13,728 bases of DNA from QQUD01 sp039029915 (GTDB lineage Bacteria > Chloroflexota > Anaerolineae > Promineifilales > Promineifilaceae), in the NCBI GenBank assembly GCA_039029915.1, contig JBCCFD010000190.1, positions 1-13,728 of the forward strand. The letters are read 5' to 3'. Every line of letters begins with the position of its first letter. The stretch's first letter is position 1. The notes under the pieces were generated by a model. The model was not told the origin of the DNA, did not search any database, and saw nothing but the letters and a program-made list of their open reading frames with translations. Made by a program: the position numbers and the translations under genes. Shown here piece by piece: positions 7,176 through 13,728 of this stretch.

Positions 7176-9026
7176 TTATGTATCCCCGGCCACGTAGAAC
7201 ACAGGCCCCACAGATTTGAACGGTAGCCGATTTCCTTGGGGGATGAGGTAAGCGTGCTCACGGCCGTTTGGGAACCTTAGCTGGTCACAATATCCATCAG
7301 TGATAATTAAAACCGGCCCTTTTGGTGGGAAGTCATCTTGAGCGTTAAGATAATTAATGGCGGGCTGTAAGATTGTGCCACCGCGCCCCTTGATTTGCAC
7401 GCGGCTAGCGATATCCTCAGGAGACATGTAGCCTTGGTCATAATAAGTGGCGTCACAAAAAATAACCCGCGTTTGGTAAACATCTCGTGATAAGCTGTAG
7501 CTAGCAATTGCACCGAGCGCCCTTGCTAAAAGCTTGCGGCTCATCGAACCTGAGGTGTCAAGAATAACGGCAAAGGTACGGCCGTCTGCCAAAGGTGGAG
7601 CGACCCAGCTAGGGCGAGGGATATTTGGTGTGGAGGATTGTCGACGACTGGGGCGAGCATAAGTGCGCTGTTTTTCAATCGGTGGAAACATCGTGTCAAA
7701 CCATTGGGCTAGCTCAACATCCCATGGGATAGGTGGCTGGGTCAACGCCTGAATCTCTTCAATTAAACCAGCCGGTAAAAACCCGCGCCCTTGGTCCTGA
7801 TGATAGGTTAAACCTTGCTGCAGCGCTCGACGGTAAAAGTCATCTAGGGTGATGCCATTTCCTGTTTTCCACCAGCTGGGGTTCCCATCTAAAATAATGT
7901 CCCCAATTCCTTTGCCGCGTAGCGTTCGCAGCTTTCGATAAGTTCGCATATCGTTAACAATGCGATCATAAATTTCTTCAGCCGACATTCCTTTGAGGTC
8001 AGGGTCATACAAAAGGCCCAACCTTGGCACGGCTCCAACCCCCATCTCAATCAGCCAATCATTAATCACAAAATCACATGCCACATTCCACAAATAAGGG
8101 TCTCGTCCTTGCTGGCGGGCATCGTGACGTAAGCCAACGTGCAAAAATTCATGGGCCATTACAAAGCGATACTCTTGTTCCGTTAATCCTGCCGCCGGAT
8201 TGATATAAATCTCTTGCAAAGATGGATTGACAGCCGCAATGTGAATACCCATACGCGTCAGGAGCTGTTGTTTTTCGATTACTTTAAACGAGGCGGCCAG
8301 TGCGCCAAGCAGTGGGAAACTGTTAATAAACCAGTGGCGTGCTCTTTCACCGGGTGAATCATAGATTGGGCGACCGCGATAATCTACCGATATATCGACT
8401 TCGGCGGCTTTGGCGATGGCGATATGGGCCGCATTACCGACGCCTTGGGCGAACAATCGAGGCCAATTAACTGGTTTGGGATTTTTTGTATAGAAAAAAT
8501 CATCGTCGAGCTTGACGCCATCCCATACCATATCACTGCCTTGTGGACCTGATGTGCTGCAGAATTTTACCTCTTCTGGAATGCCATCCGCTAAAAAGCG
8601 GTTAAGCAGCACCGCTTCAGAGCTATCCGGTAGAACATGGGCATTTGTAAATTCGATGGGTGCTCGGCCTAGTTTGAGCTTATCTAAATAGTGTGTAATA
8701 AAGCAATCACAAGCAGCATTCCAAGCCTGTTGTTGATGAGTTGGCACTACGCGGAAATGATCAAACGCATAATGAAGCATGCAGTGAGCTAGGACGTAAG
8801 CCCACTCTTTTGGATCAGCTCGCTTTGTCGGATGGATGTGAATGACACCATTTTGTTTTGCTAACGCCCAGCCACCGGGTGGGCATTGATTATTCTTCTG
8901 ACGCACAAAATTGAGGTAATACTGCATTGAGTCAAATAAACCAATCTCATGCAATATTGCCCAGCCGTCAAAATAGGCTTGCGTGGCTGGATCAATTTCA
9001 TGACGGGATTTTTTCTTTTTGGTCAT
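7176..9026 (-). CDS. Putative metallopeptidase with duplicated DUF2201-type domain and C-terminal VWA domain (COG3864-like)
   Basis: A 616-residue soluble protein. Residues about 231-333 form a zinc-peptidase-like domain with H292-E-F-L-H296, His301 and W-N-V-A-C-D-F-V-I-N-D (313-323). Residues about 21-121 look like an older copy of it: H81-C-M-L-H85 with His90 and W-N-A-A-C-D-C-F-I-T-H (102-112), but the catalytic Glu is Cys82, so this copy should be inactive. The C-terminal domain (about 484-616) is von Willebrand factor A-like with a complete metal-binding site: D490-T-S-G-S494, Thr551 in G-R-G-G-T and Asp577 in I-I-T-D-G. VWA proteins of this sort work with MoxR AAA+ ATPases, and the MoxR gene directly upstream overlaps by ATGA, so the two are translationally coupled. 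It likely remodels or cleaves a protein target; the target is unknown. Confidence 0.85.
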   Translation of the reverse strand: MTKKKKSRHEIDPATQAYFDGWAILHEIGLFDSMQYYLNFVRQKNNQCPPGGWALAKQNGVIHIHPTKRADPKEWAYVLAHCMLHYAFDHFRVVPTHQQQAWNAACDCFITHYLDKLKLGRAPIEFTNAHVLPDSSEAVLLNRFLADGIPEEVKFCSTSGPQGSDMVWDGVKLDDDFFYTKNPKPVNWPRLFAQGVGNAAHIAIAKAAEVDISVDYRGRPIYDSPGERARHWFINSFPLLGALAASFKVIEKQQLLTRMGIHIAAVNPSLQEIYINPAAGLTEQEYRFVMAHEFLHVGLRHDARQQGRDPYLWNVACDFVINDWLIEMGVGAVPRLGLLYDPDLKGMSAEEIYDRIVNDMRTYRKLRTLRGKGIGDIILDGNPSWWKTGNGITLDDFYRRALQQGLTYHQDQGRGFLPAGLIEEIQALTQPPIPWDVELAQWFDTMFPPIEKQRTYARPSRRQSSTPNIPRPSWVAPPLADGRTFAVILDTSGSMSRKLLARALGAIASYSLSRDVYQTRVIFCDATYYDQGYMSPEDIASRVQIKGRGGTILQPAINYLNAQDDFPPKGPVLIITDGYCDQLRFPNGREHAYLIPQGNRLPFKSVGPVFYVAGDT

Positions 9027-10084
9027 TTTTTCCGTTCGATGAGGCGAGGGAGGTCTCGGGCAATTTCAACCATGAGCCAATCGGGCAGCATTTCATTGGT
9101 GCCGTCTGGTGTTGAGACAATAAGCTGAGCCATTTCATAATTGATGGAGGCAAGCTGTTTAAGCAATGCTTTGACACGATGAGCTAGCTGCTTGTTGTTG
9201 TCGGAGAGCGCTTTTTTGTCAGCTGGAAGCTCACGTATGATATGGGCTCTAAATGACTGAGCTAAAAAGTAGAGGACATCGCGCTCTTCGGGTTTGGCGG
9301 GCCATGTTAAATCCCCTTTGATAATGGCTGAGAGGGTGTATTGGCTGCGTATTTGTTTGAGAAACGCTTTGAACTGTTGCGCATGAGCTGATGAGAGGCA
9401 GCCAAACGCTGTGGCTTCAATCATATCGTCCGCCACATCATCCCCAAACTCAATTAAGGCGTCGCTGAGCATGTGCCAAGCGCGGGGCGAGGAAAAGGGC
9501 TCTTCAGTTTTAGGGGGCTGAACCCAGAGATGGTCAGGACGCTGCTCTATATATTCAGTTATCCAGCGATGAATATTGTTTTCATATGCCCATTTGAGCC
9601 AATCTTTAACCGACGCTTTTAGCTGAACGTGAATCATCCGATTGATCAGTGCGGATGACATTGGCTTGACGATAGCGCTATCTTGGGCGCGGTTGCCAGC
9701 ACCGATGACAATAGAACCTTTGGGGAGATGATAATCACCGATACGTCGGTCGTGAATGAGGCTATAAAAAGCCTTTTGGACCTCGTGAGAACAGGCGTTT
9801 AGCTCATCAAGAAAAAGACAGTATGGTTCTTCTCGGGCAATATTTGATGGGGGGCAAAAGCGACTTTTGCCGTCTACAATTTGGGGAACGCCAATAATGT
9901 CCTCAGGCGCAAGCTGGCTGCCGAGCATAGAGACACATTCAAGGTCAACGGAAGCGGCAAAAAGCTCAACGAGGGAGGACTTGCCGATGCCGGGTGGGCC
10001 CCAAATAAAAACGGGGCGCACGAGGGCGGTGTTAAGCAAGAATTCAGATAGCTGTGATTGAGAAAGCGATATTGTTGGTTTCAT
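9023..10084 (-). CDS. MoxR-family AAA+ ATPase
   Basis: A 353-residue AAA+ chaperone-like ATPase, probably a hexamer that remodels a partner with its VWA-domain companion. Walker A is G-P-P-G-I-G-K-S (29-36), Walker B C-L-F-L-D-E (89-94), sensor 1 G-A-G-N (128-131), the arginine-finger area N-R-M (148-150) and sensor 2 probably S-P-R-A-W (199-203). The Q-L-A-P-E-D-I-I-G-V-P block (57-67) is typical of MoxR proteins. I chose ATG 10084. A longer frame begins at 10096, but that ATG overlaps a perfect TATAAT box, so it would lie upstream of the expected transcript start. Its stop overlaps the start of the peptidase/VWA gene by four bases. It is divergent from the giant helicase. Confidence 0.9.
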   Translation of the reverse strand: MKPTISLSQSQLSEFLLNTALVRPVFIWGPPGIGKSSLVELFAASVDLECVSMLGSQLAPEDIIGVPQIVDGKSRFCPPSNIAREEPYCLFLDELNACSHEVQKAFYSLIHDRRIGDYHLPKGSIVIGAGNRAQDSAIVKPMSSALINRMIHVQLKASVKDWLKWAYENNIHRWITEYIEQRPDHLWVQPPKTEEPFSSPRAWHMLSDALIEFGDDVADDMIEATAFGCLSSAHAQQFKAFLKQIRSQYTLSAIIKGDLTWPAKPEERDVLYFLAQSFRAHIIRELPADKKALSDNNKQLAHRVKALLKQLASINYEMAQLIVSTPDGTNEMLPDWLMVEIARDLPRLIERKK

Positions 10085-10094
10085 ACAAAAGGCC

Positions 10095-10123
10095 ATTATA
10101 GGAATTTTGTCGGGCTAGGTAAA
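10095..10123 (-). promoter_or_regulatory. Promoter of the MoxR-peptidase/VWA operon, probably giving a leaderless mRNA
   Basis: On the minus strand TTTACC (10123-10118), a 17-base spacer and a perfect TATAAT (10100-10095) form a good sigma-70-type promoter. The ATG at 10084 is ten bases after the -10 box, so transcription should begin within a few bases of the start codon. No Shine-Dalgarno is visible, in agreement with leaderless translation. Confidence 0.6.
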
Positions 10124-10161
10124 GGTATTTGTTTGATTGGTAGATTCTAGAGAGGGTTTTT

Positions 10162-10170
10162 TGTTAGAAT
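10162..10170 (+). promoter_or_regulatory. Extended -10 promoter of the DUF4011 helicase, probably leaderless
   Basis: TG-T-TAGAAT is an extended -10 element (TG at 10162-10163, hexamer 10165-10170). The ATG at 10178 is seven bases after it, so the transcript would begin at or next to the start codon. No good -35 hexamer is seen at 16-18 bases, which an extended -10 can offset. No Shine-Dalgarno lies at normal distance. Confidence 0.45.
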
Positions 10171-10177
10171 ATGCTTT

Positions 10178-13100
10178 ATGTCTAGCGTCATTACCCAACT
10201 TGAAGCTGCCCGAAAAGAATTACTTGATTTAGGTTTACGCAACTCACTGTTGAATTATCGTCCATCGAAAGCACGGGGTGTCACGGTCATTCAAGAAAGG
10301 GCGGCGGATATTTTTGATATTTTGGTAAAAAACGGCCGTTTTATGACCTTCGCTGCTAGCAGTGATTCAGCAGTCGAAATTGATGAAATAGGCCAACCAA
10401 GCGAAAGCCATTTTGCGGACAGCAAGCTTCAAACAAACCATTCCTCGGCTGAATTACAAAAGCGGCTTTTAAAGACTCATCACGTTGCCCAAACCTATAT
10501 CGAAGAAAACGGCGTCAATATTCTTTATCTGGCGCTAGGTATGTTGAACTGGTTTAATAAAGATAGTCCAAAAATAAAGCGGCAAGCGCCTCTAATCTTG
10601 ATTCCTGCGCTCCTGGCTCGGCAAAACGCAAATGATCGGTTTCATTTGGAATATACCGGTACCGATATCAGCACCAACTTGTCGTTAGAAGCGAAGCTGC
10701 GAATTGATGACGCTCTCCAATTACCTTCCATTGTTGATGGAGAGAGTTTAGATGTTGAAACGTATTTTAAGGCGGTAGAAACGGCCGTTTCTACAAATCC
10801 ATCCTGGTCCGTCACCCGCACCAAAATTAGCCTCGGTTTTTTTTCTTTCAACAAATTTTTCATGTATAGCGACCTTGATCCCAAACGATGGGAAGGGGTG
10901 CTTGATTTAAACGATCATCCCGTTTTACGGCCGTTGCTTGACGATCACGGTTTTTTTGAAGGCTTAGATTCATATGAAGCGCGCTCAATCGATGAGCAAA
11001 TTGAGTATGAAAAAAGCCATCAAGTGGTTGACGCCGACAGCTCTCAAACCAGGGCGATTTTGGATGTGAATGCGGGGCGGAACTTAGTCATCCAGGGGCC
11101 TCCCGGTACTGGAAAATCGCAAACGATCACCAATATTATTGCCGAGGCCGTCGGAAACGGGAAAACTGTGCTGTTTGTGTCTGAAAAGATGGCTGCTTTG
11201 GATGTGGTTAAGCGACGCCTCGATGTAATTGGATTAGGGGATGCGGCCTTAGAACTACACAGTCATAAAACGACAAAAGCAACCTTAATGGCGGAACTGC
11301 ATCGGACGTTTCAGCTTGGTCAGCCGAAAGAAACGGCCGTGTTTGAGGATTTCGACAAGCTAACTCAAACGCGAAATCATCTAAATGCGTATGCCATCGC
11401 GATGAATGAACCAGTTGGTCAGAGCGATTTAACACCTTATCAACTGTTTGGTACTTACTTAACCTTAAAAGCTGAGTTAGAAGCTGATGGGTTGCCTTTG
11501 CCAACGGCAACTTTCACCGGTGTGGCTGATTGGTCAAAAGAGACGATTGCAGAAAAGAGGATACTTATCAAGCAGTTGGCTGAGTTGCTGCCTAAGATCG
11601 GGCAACCCATTCAGCACCCTTTTTGGGGCAGTGAGGCAACAGAATGGAACGCCCAGCAAATTGAGCAGGTGAAGCTTGCAGCGTTAGACGTGCTCCAAAA
11701 GTTGCAAACATTGCAAAAATCGGCCGTTGCCATTTCAATCCGGCTAGGGTTAAGCTCCCCTCAAAATCGGAGTGATACAGAGCAGCTTGTTGATACCATT
11801 CAACATTTACTTGATGCCCCAAACCTCTATGCGATTGATCTATTTCATGAGGCATGGGGGCAAGAAGGTCCCAGAATTCGAAAAGCGTTAGATATTGGCG
11901 CAGAATTAGCCTTTTTGCGAGCTGAGTATGACGCATGGTTAATTCCTTCAGCATGGGAGGCGGATGTTTCTGATATCAGGCAGCCGCTTATGGTTCATGG
12001 GAAACGAGGCTTTTTGCGGAATTTATCGGGCCGATATCGAGAAGCACGAAACAAACTGCTTGGACTTTGTAGAAATGATTTACCGGATGAGCCGGGTGAA
12101 CAGGTTGCTTTAGTTGACGCGATTTTGGCTTGGCAGGCGCAGCAACCGCTTCTTGAACAGATGGAGCCGCTATTTAGCACGCTATTCGGCATCCGGTGGA
12201 TGGGTGTAAACAACAGCGATTGGTCGGAACTCAATAAGGTTGGCCACTGGCTGGTTGACTTAAATAGTACGGTTTCGGATGCTGGACCATCTTCTGAAAA
12301 GATAGGTCTACCTCAGCATTTGCTCGCGTTTTTAAAGGATGAATTTACAAAAGATGCTCACGATCAGCTAATTGTAGGCCAAGCCAATTTACGCAACGTG
12401 TTTGATTCGTATAGCCAGTCTGTTGCGAATTTGCAATCGCTCGACACTTTGGTTGTTCGACCTGAGTTTGAACAGCAAGTCAAACAGTGTACCGTTTGGG
12501 CGGAATCTGTTGAGCGCTTACCCGAAATGGCAGCCTTCAATTTATTGGTAAAACAGTGTCAGGCTGCTGGCTTAGGTGGGGCGGTTGATGTGCTTAATGA
12601 GCATTATTTTTCTATTTTGCGTCATCGGCAGCGCTTTTTAAATTGGTTTGATTGGCAGGTTGCTGATAAGCTGCGTCAACGTGCCCAAGTTGAACGAGAA
12701 TCGCTAGGTGGCTTTGAGGGGCAGGCTCAGGATACGGCCGTGGCCCATTTTCAAACGCTCGATCAACAGTTTTTACAGTACAACCGCCTTCGGTTGGCAA
12801 CAGAACATTGGGAGACTCTCCCTAAGCACACCGCACATGGCTTGATGGGTTTATTGATGCGCGAGGCCAGTAAAAAACGCAATCATCAGCCTGTGCGCAC
12901 CATCATCAAAAAAACTGCTCCCATCATCCAAAGAATCAAGCCCATCATTATGATGAGTCCTTTATCTATTGCGATGTATTTAGAGCCGGGCGATATGCAG
13001 TTCGATCTTGTTGTATTTGATGAAGCAAGTCAGGTGCGGCCAGTTGATGCGTTTGGTGCGATTTTGCGAGGCAAACAAACGGTTGTTGTCGGAGATAGTC

Positions 13101-13728
13101 GGCAACTACCGCCAACGACCTTTTTTGATCGCGTGCTTGGCAGTGATGGACCTGCGGATGAAGATAGTGAGGCTGGATTTGAAGGTGAGGGTGAAGCTGT
13201 TCAAACTGCTAGCAAAAATACCATCACTGCCCATAATGAAAGCATTCTTGATCTATTTGTTAATAAAGGGGCGCCTGAGCGGCTGCTGCGATGGCATTAC
13301 CGTAGCCGCCATGAATCATTGATCGCCTTATCTAATCGCGAGTTTTATGATAACCAGCTTTTACTATTTCCAAGCCCTGATGCCGGCAAGCAAGATAGCG
13401 GGCTGCATTTAAAGTATTTACCCCAATCTGTTTACGATCGCGGGAAATCGCGAGTTAACCAGATTGAAGCAGAAGATGTCGCTGAGGCTGTCATGATTCA
13501 TGCAAAGACCACGCCAAACCTAACTCTGGGCGTGGTGGCGTTTAGCACGGCTCAGCGGGACGCCATTGAATCTGCGTTAGAAAAGTCGCGCCGTCAGCTT
13601 GATGCTGATGAACTGTTTTTCCAAGAACATGCCACAGAACCATTCTTCATTAAGAATTTGGAGAATGTACAGGGGGATGAGCGGGACGTCATTTTTATTA
13701 GCATGGGGTATGGGAAAACGGCCGAGGG
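10178..13728 (+). CDS. Giant DUF4011-type superfamily 1 helicase (DNA2/NAM7-like), 3' end outside window
   Basis: Frame open from ATG 10178 to the window end, giving 1183 residues without the C-terminus. The N-terminal A-A-R-K-E-L-L-D-L-G-L-R-N-S-L-L-N-Y (10-27) is the mark of the DUF4011 domain. Superfamily 1 motifs follow: Walker A G-P-P-G-T-G-K-S (307-314), then about 630 residues of mostly helical insertion, Walker B V-F-D-E-A-S-Q (946-952), motif III G-D-S-R-Q-L-P-P-T (972-980), motif IV-like W-H-Y-R-S-R-H-E-S, and the motif V region N-V-Q-G-D-E-R-D-V-I-F (1163-1173). An acidic low-complexity linker (about residues 988-1007) lies between motif III and the arginine-rich motif. Relatives often end in a small nuclease domain of Vsr/MTES_1575 type, which would lie outside the window. 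Likely a nucleic-acid translocase, perhaps in defence; exact role unknown. It holds many copies of the ACGGCCGT palindrome. Confidence 0.92.
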   Translation, partial: MSSVITQLEAARKELLDLGLRNSLLNYRPSKARGVTVIQERAADIFDILVKNGRFMTFAASSDSAVEIDEIGQPSESHFADSKLQTNHSSAELQKRLLKTHHVAQTYIEENGVNILYLALGMLNWFNKDSPKIKRQAPLILIPALLARQNANDRFHLEYTGTDISTNLSLEAKLRIDDALQLPSIVDGESLDVETYFKAVETAVSTNPSWSVTRTKISLGFFSFNKFFMYSDLDPKRWEGVLDLNDHPVLRPLLDDHGFFEGLDSYEARSIDEQIEYEKSHQVVDADSSQTRAILDVNAGRNLVIQGPPGTGKSQTITNIIAEAVGNGKTVLFVSEKMAALDVVKRRLDVIGLGDAALELHSHKTTKATLMAELHRTFQLGQPKETAVFEDFDKLTQTRNHLNAYAIAMNEPVGQSDLTPYQLFGTYLTLKAELEADGLPLPTATFTGVADWSKETIAEKRILIKQLAELLPKIGQPIQHPFWGSEATEWNAQQIEQVKLAALDVLQKLQTLQKSAVAISIRLGLSSPQNRSDTEQLVDTIQHLLDAPNLYAIDLFHEAWGQEGPRIRKALDIGAELAFLRAEYDAWLIPSAWEADVSDIRQPLMVHGKRGFLRNLSGRYREARNKLLGLCRNDLPDEPGEQVALVDAILAWQAQQPLLEQMEPLFSTLFGIRWMGVNNSDWSELNKVGHWLVDLNSTVSDAGPSSEKIGLPQHLLAFLKDEFTKDAHDQLIVGQANLRNVFDSYSQSVANLQSLDTLVVRPEFEQQVKQCTVWAESVERLPEMAAFNLLVKQCQAAGLGGAVDVLNEHYFSILRHRQRFLNWFDWQVADKLRQRAQVERESLGGFEGQAQDTAVAHFQTLDQQFLQYNRLRLATEHWETLPKHTAHGLMGLLMREASKKRNHQPVRTIIKKTAPIIQRIKPIIMMSPLSIAMYLEPGDMQFDLVVFDEASQVRPVDAFGAILRGKQTVVVGDSRQLPPTTFFDRVLGSDGPADEDSEAGFEGEGEAVQTASKNTITAHNESILDLFVNKGAPERLLRWHYRSRHESLIALSNREFYDNQLLLFPSPDAGKQDSGLHLKYLPQSVYDRGKSRVNQIEAEDVAEAVMIHAKTTPNLTLGVVAFSTAQRDAIESALEKSRRQLDADELFFQEHATEPFFIKNLENVQGDERDVIFISMGYGKTAE
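10329..10342. repeat. 14-base perfect copy of the iterated palindrome
   Basis: AAAACGGCCGTTTT, a perfect palindrome in the early part of the helicase gene, about 150 bases after the ATG. It is read as K-N-G-R-F, a different codon phase from the common T-A-V copies. Confidence 0.8.
10775..10794. repeat. 20-base perfect copy of the iterated palindrome
   Basis: GTAGAAACGGCCGTTTCTAC is a perfect 20-base palindrome inside the helicase gene and the longest copy in the window. It is read as V-E-T-A-V-S-T in the helicase frame. Confidence 0.85.

Larger units (their letters stand above)
1016..13725. repeat. Highly iterated palindrome ACGGCCGT, dispersed over the window
   Basis: Perfect octamers start at 1016, 4142, 6384, 6744, 6990, 7260, 7578, 10332, 10781, 10927, 11333 and 12734. 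Seven-of-eight copies (TCGGCCGT or ACGGCCGA) start at 2456, 5160, 11720 and 13718. With equal base frequencies about 0.2 copies are expected in 13.7 kb. Flanks often extend the match towards GAAACGGCCGTTTC. Two perfect copies are intergenic and ten are in coding DNA, on genes of both strands and in all three codon phases, most often as ACG-GCC-GTN (Thr-Ala-Val). Copies are absent from 7586-10331 and dense from 6384-7585 and 10332-11340. This is a HIP1-like dispersed element, not a CRISPR or mobile repeat. Confidence 0.85.

Noticed and set aside
6384..7585. CRISPR-like or integron-like array from regularly spaced repeats
   Set aside because: Repeats are only 8-12 bases, spacing varies from about 250 to 360 bases, and the intervening DNA encodes conserved proteins.
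10094..10096. ATG giving a MoxR protein four residues longer
   Set aside because: It overlaps the perfect TATAAT -10 box, so the transcript would begin after it; conserved sequence begins after the later ATG.
10642..12800. Open frames of 62-120 codons on the minus strand across the helicase
   Set aside because: They lie wholly inside a convincing helicase frame, show no recognisable motifs and lack ribosome binding sites; they are shadows of its codon use.

Overview
The window looks like a bacterial chromosome segment of moderate GC content with densely packed genes. No rRNA, tRNA, CRISPR array, transposase or integrase is visible, and no gene-free stretch reaches 300 bases. Taxonomy cannot be fixed from the sequence. 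The secreted SUMF1-fold protein, the COG3864-type peptidase/VWA protein with its MoxR partner, the DUF4011 helicase and the iterated palindrome together make me lean weakly towards Chloroflexota; this is inference only.

Layout. 1-954 (+): 3' part of a GPH-family (MelB-like) transporter, converging on 1092-2045 (-), a nucleoside hydrolase. Two strong dyads lie between and at the ends of these genes (1003-1036 and 1115-1137). 2104-3009 (-): secreted SUMF1/FGE-fold protein without the active-site cysteines. 3010-3258: 249 bases, AT-rich, in which I see no convincing element. 3259-4056 (-): arylamine N-acetyltransferase. 4199-4987 (-): alpha/beta hydrolase. 5073-5954 (+): LysR-type regulator, divergent from the hydrolase across an 85-base gap holding a candidate promoter and operator. 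6000-7106 (+): enolase-superfamily dehydratase resembling cis-3-hydroxy-L-proline dehydratases, 45 bases behind the regulator. 7176-9026 and 9023-10084 (-): a COG3864-type peptidase/VWA protein and its MoxR AAA+ ATPase, overlapping by four bases. 10178 to the window end (+): a very large DUF4011/DNA2-NAM7-type superfamily 1 helicase, cut off by the window.

Two parts may work as units. In 4199-7106 the LysR protein probably controls the divergent hydrolase and perhaps the dehydratase, a small-molecule catabolic locus of unknown substrate. In 7176-13728 a MoxR/VWA-peptidase pair and a giant helicase are divergently transcribed from a 93-base gap in which both genes have a -10 box 7-10 bases before the ATG, so both mRNAs may be leaderless. 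That gene content suggests a conflict, defence or DNA/protein quality-control module, but the link is inferred.

The most striking signal is not a gene. The palindromic octamer ACGGCCGT occurs 12 times (about 0.2 expected at equal base frequencies), often extended to GAAACGGCCGTTTC, in both coding and intergenic DNA. It resembles the highly iterated palindrome HIP1 of cyanobacteria but has a different sequence, and inside genes it writes the peptide ETAV into unrelated proteins.
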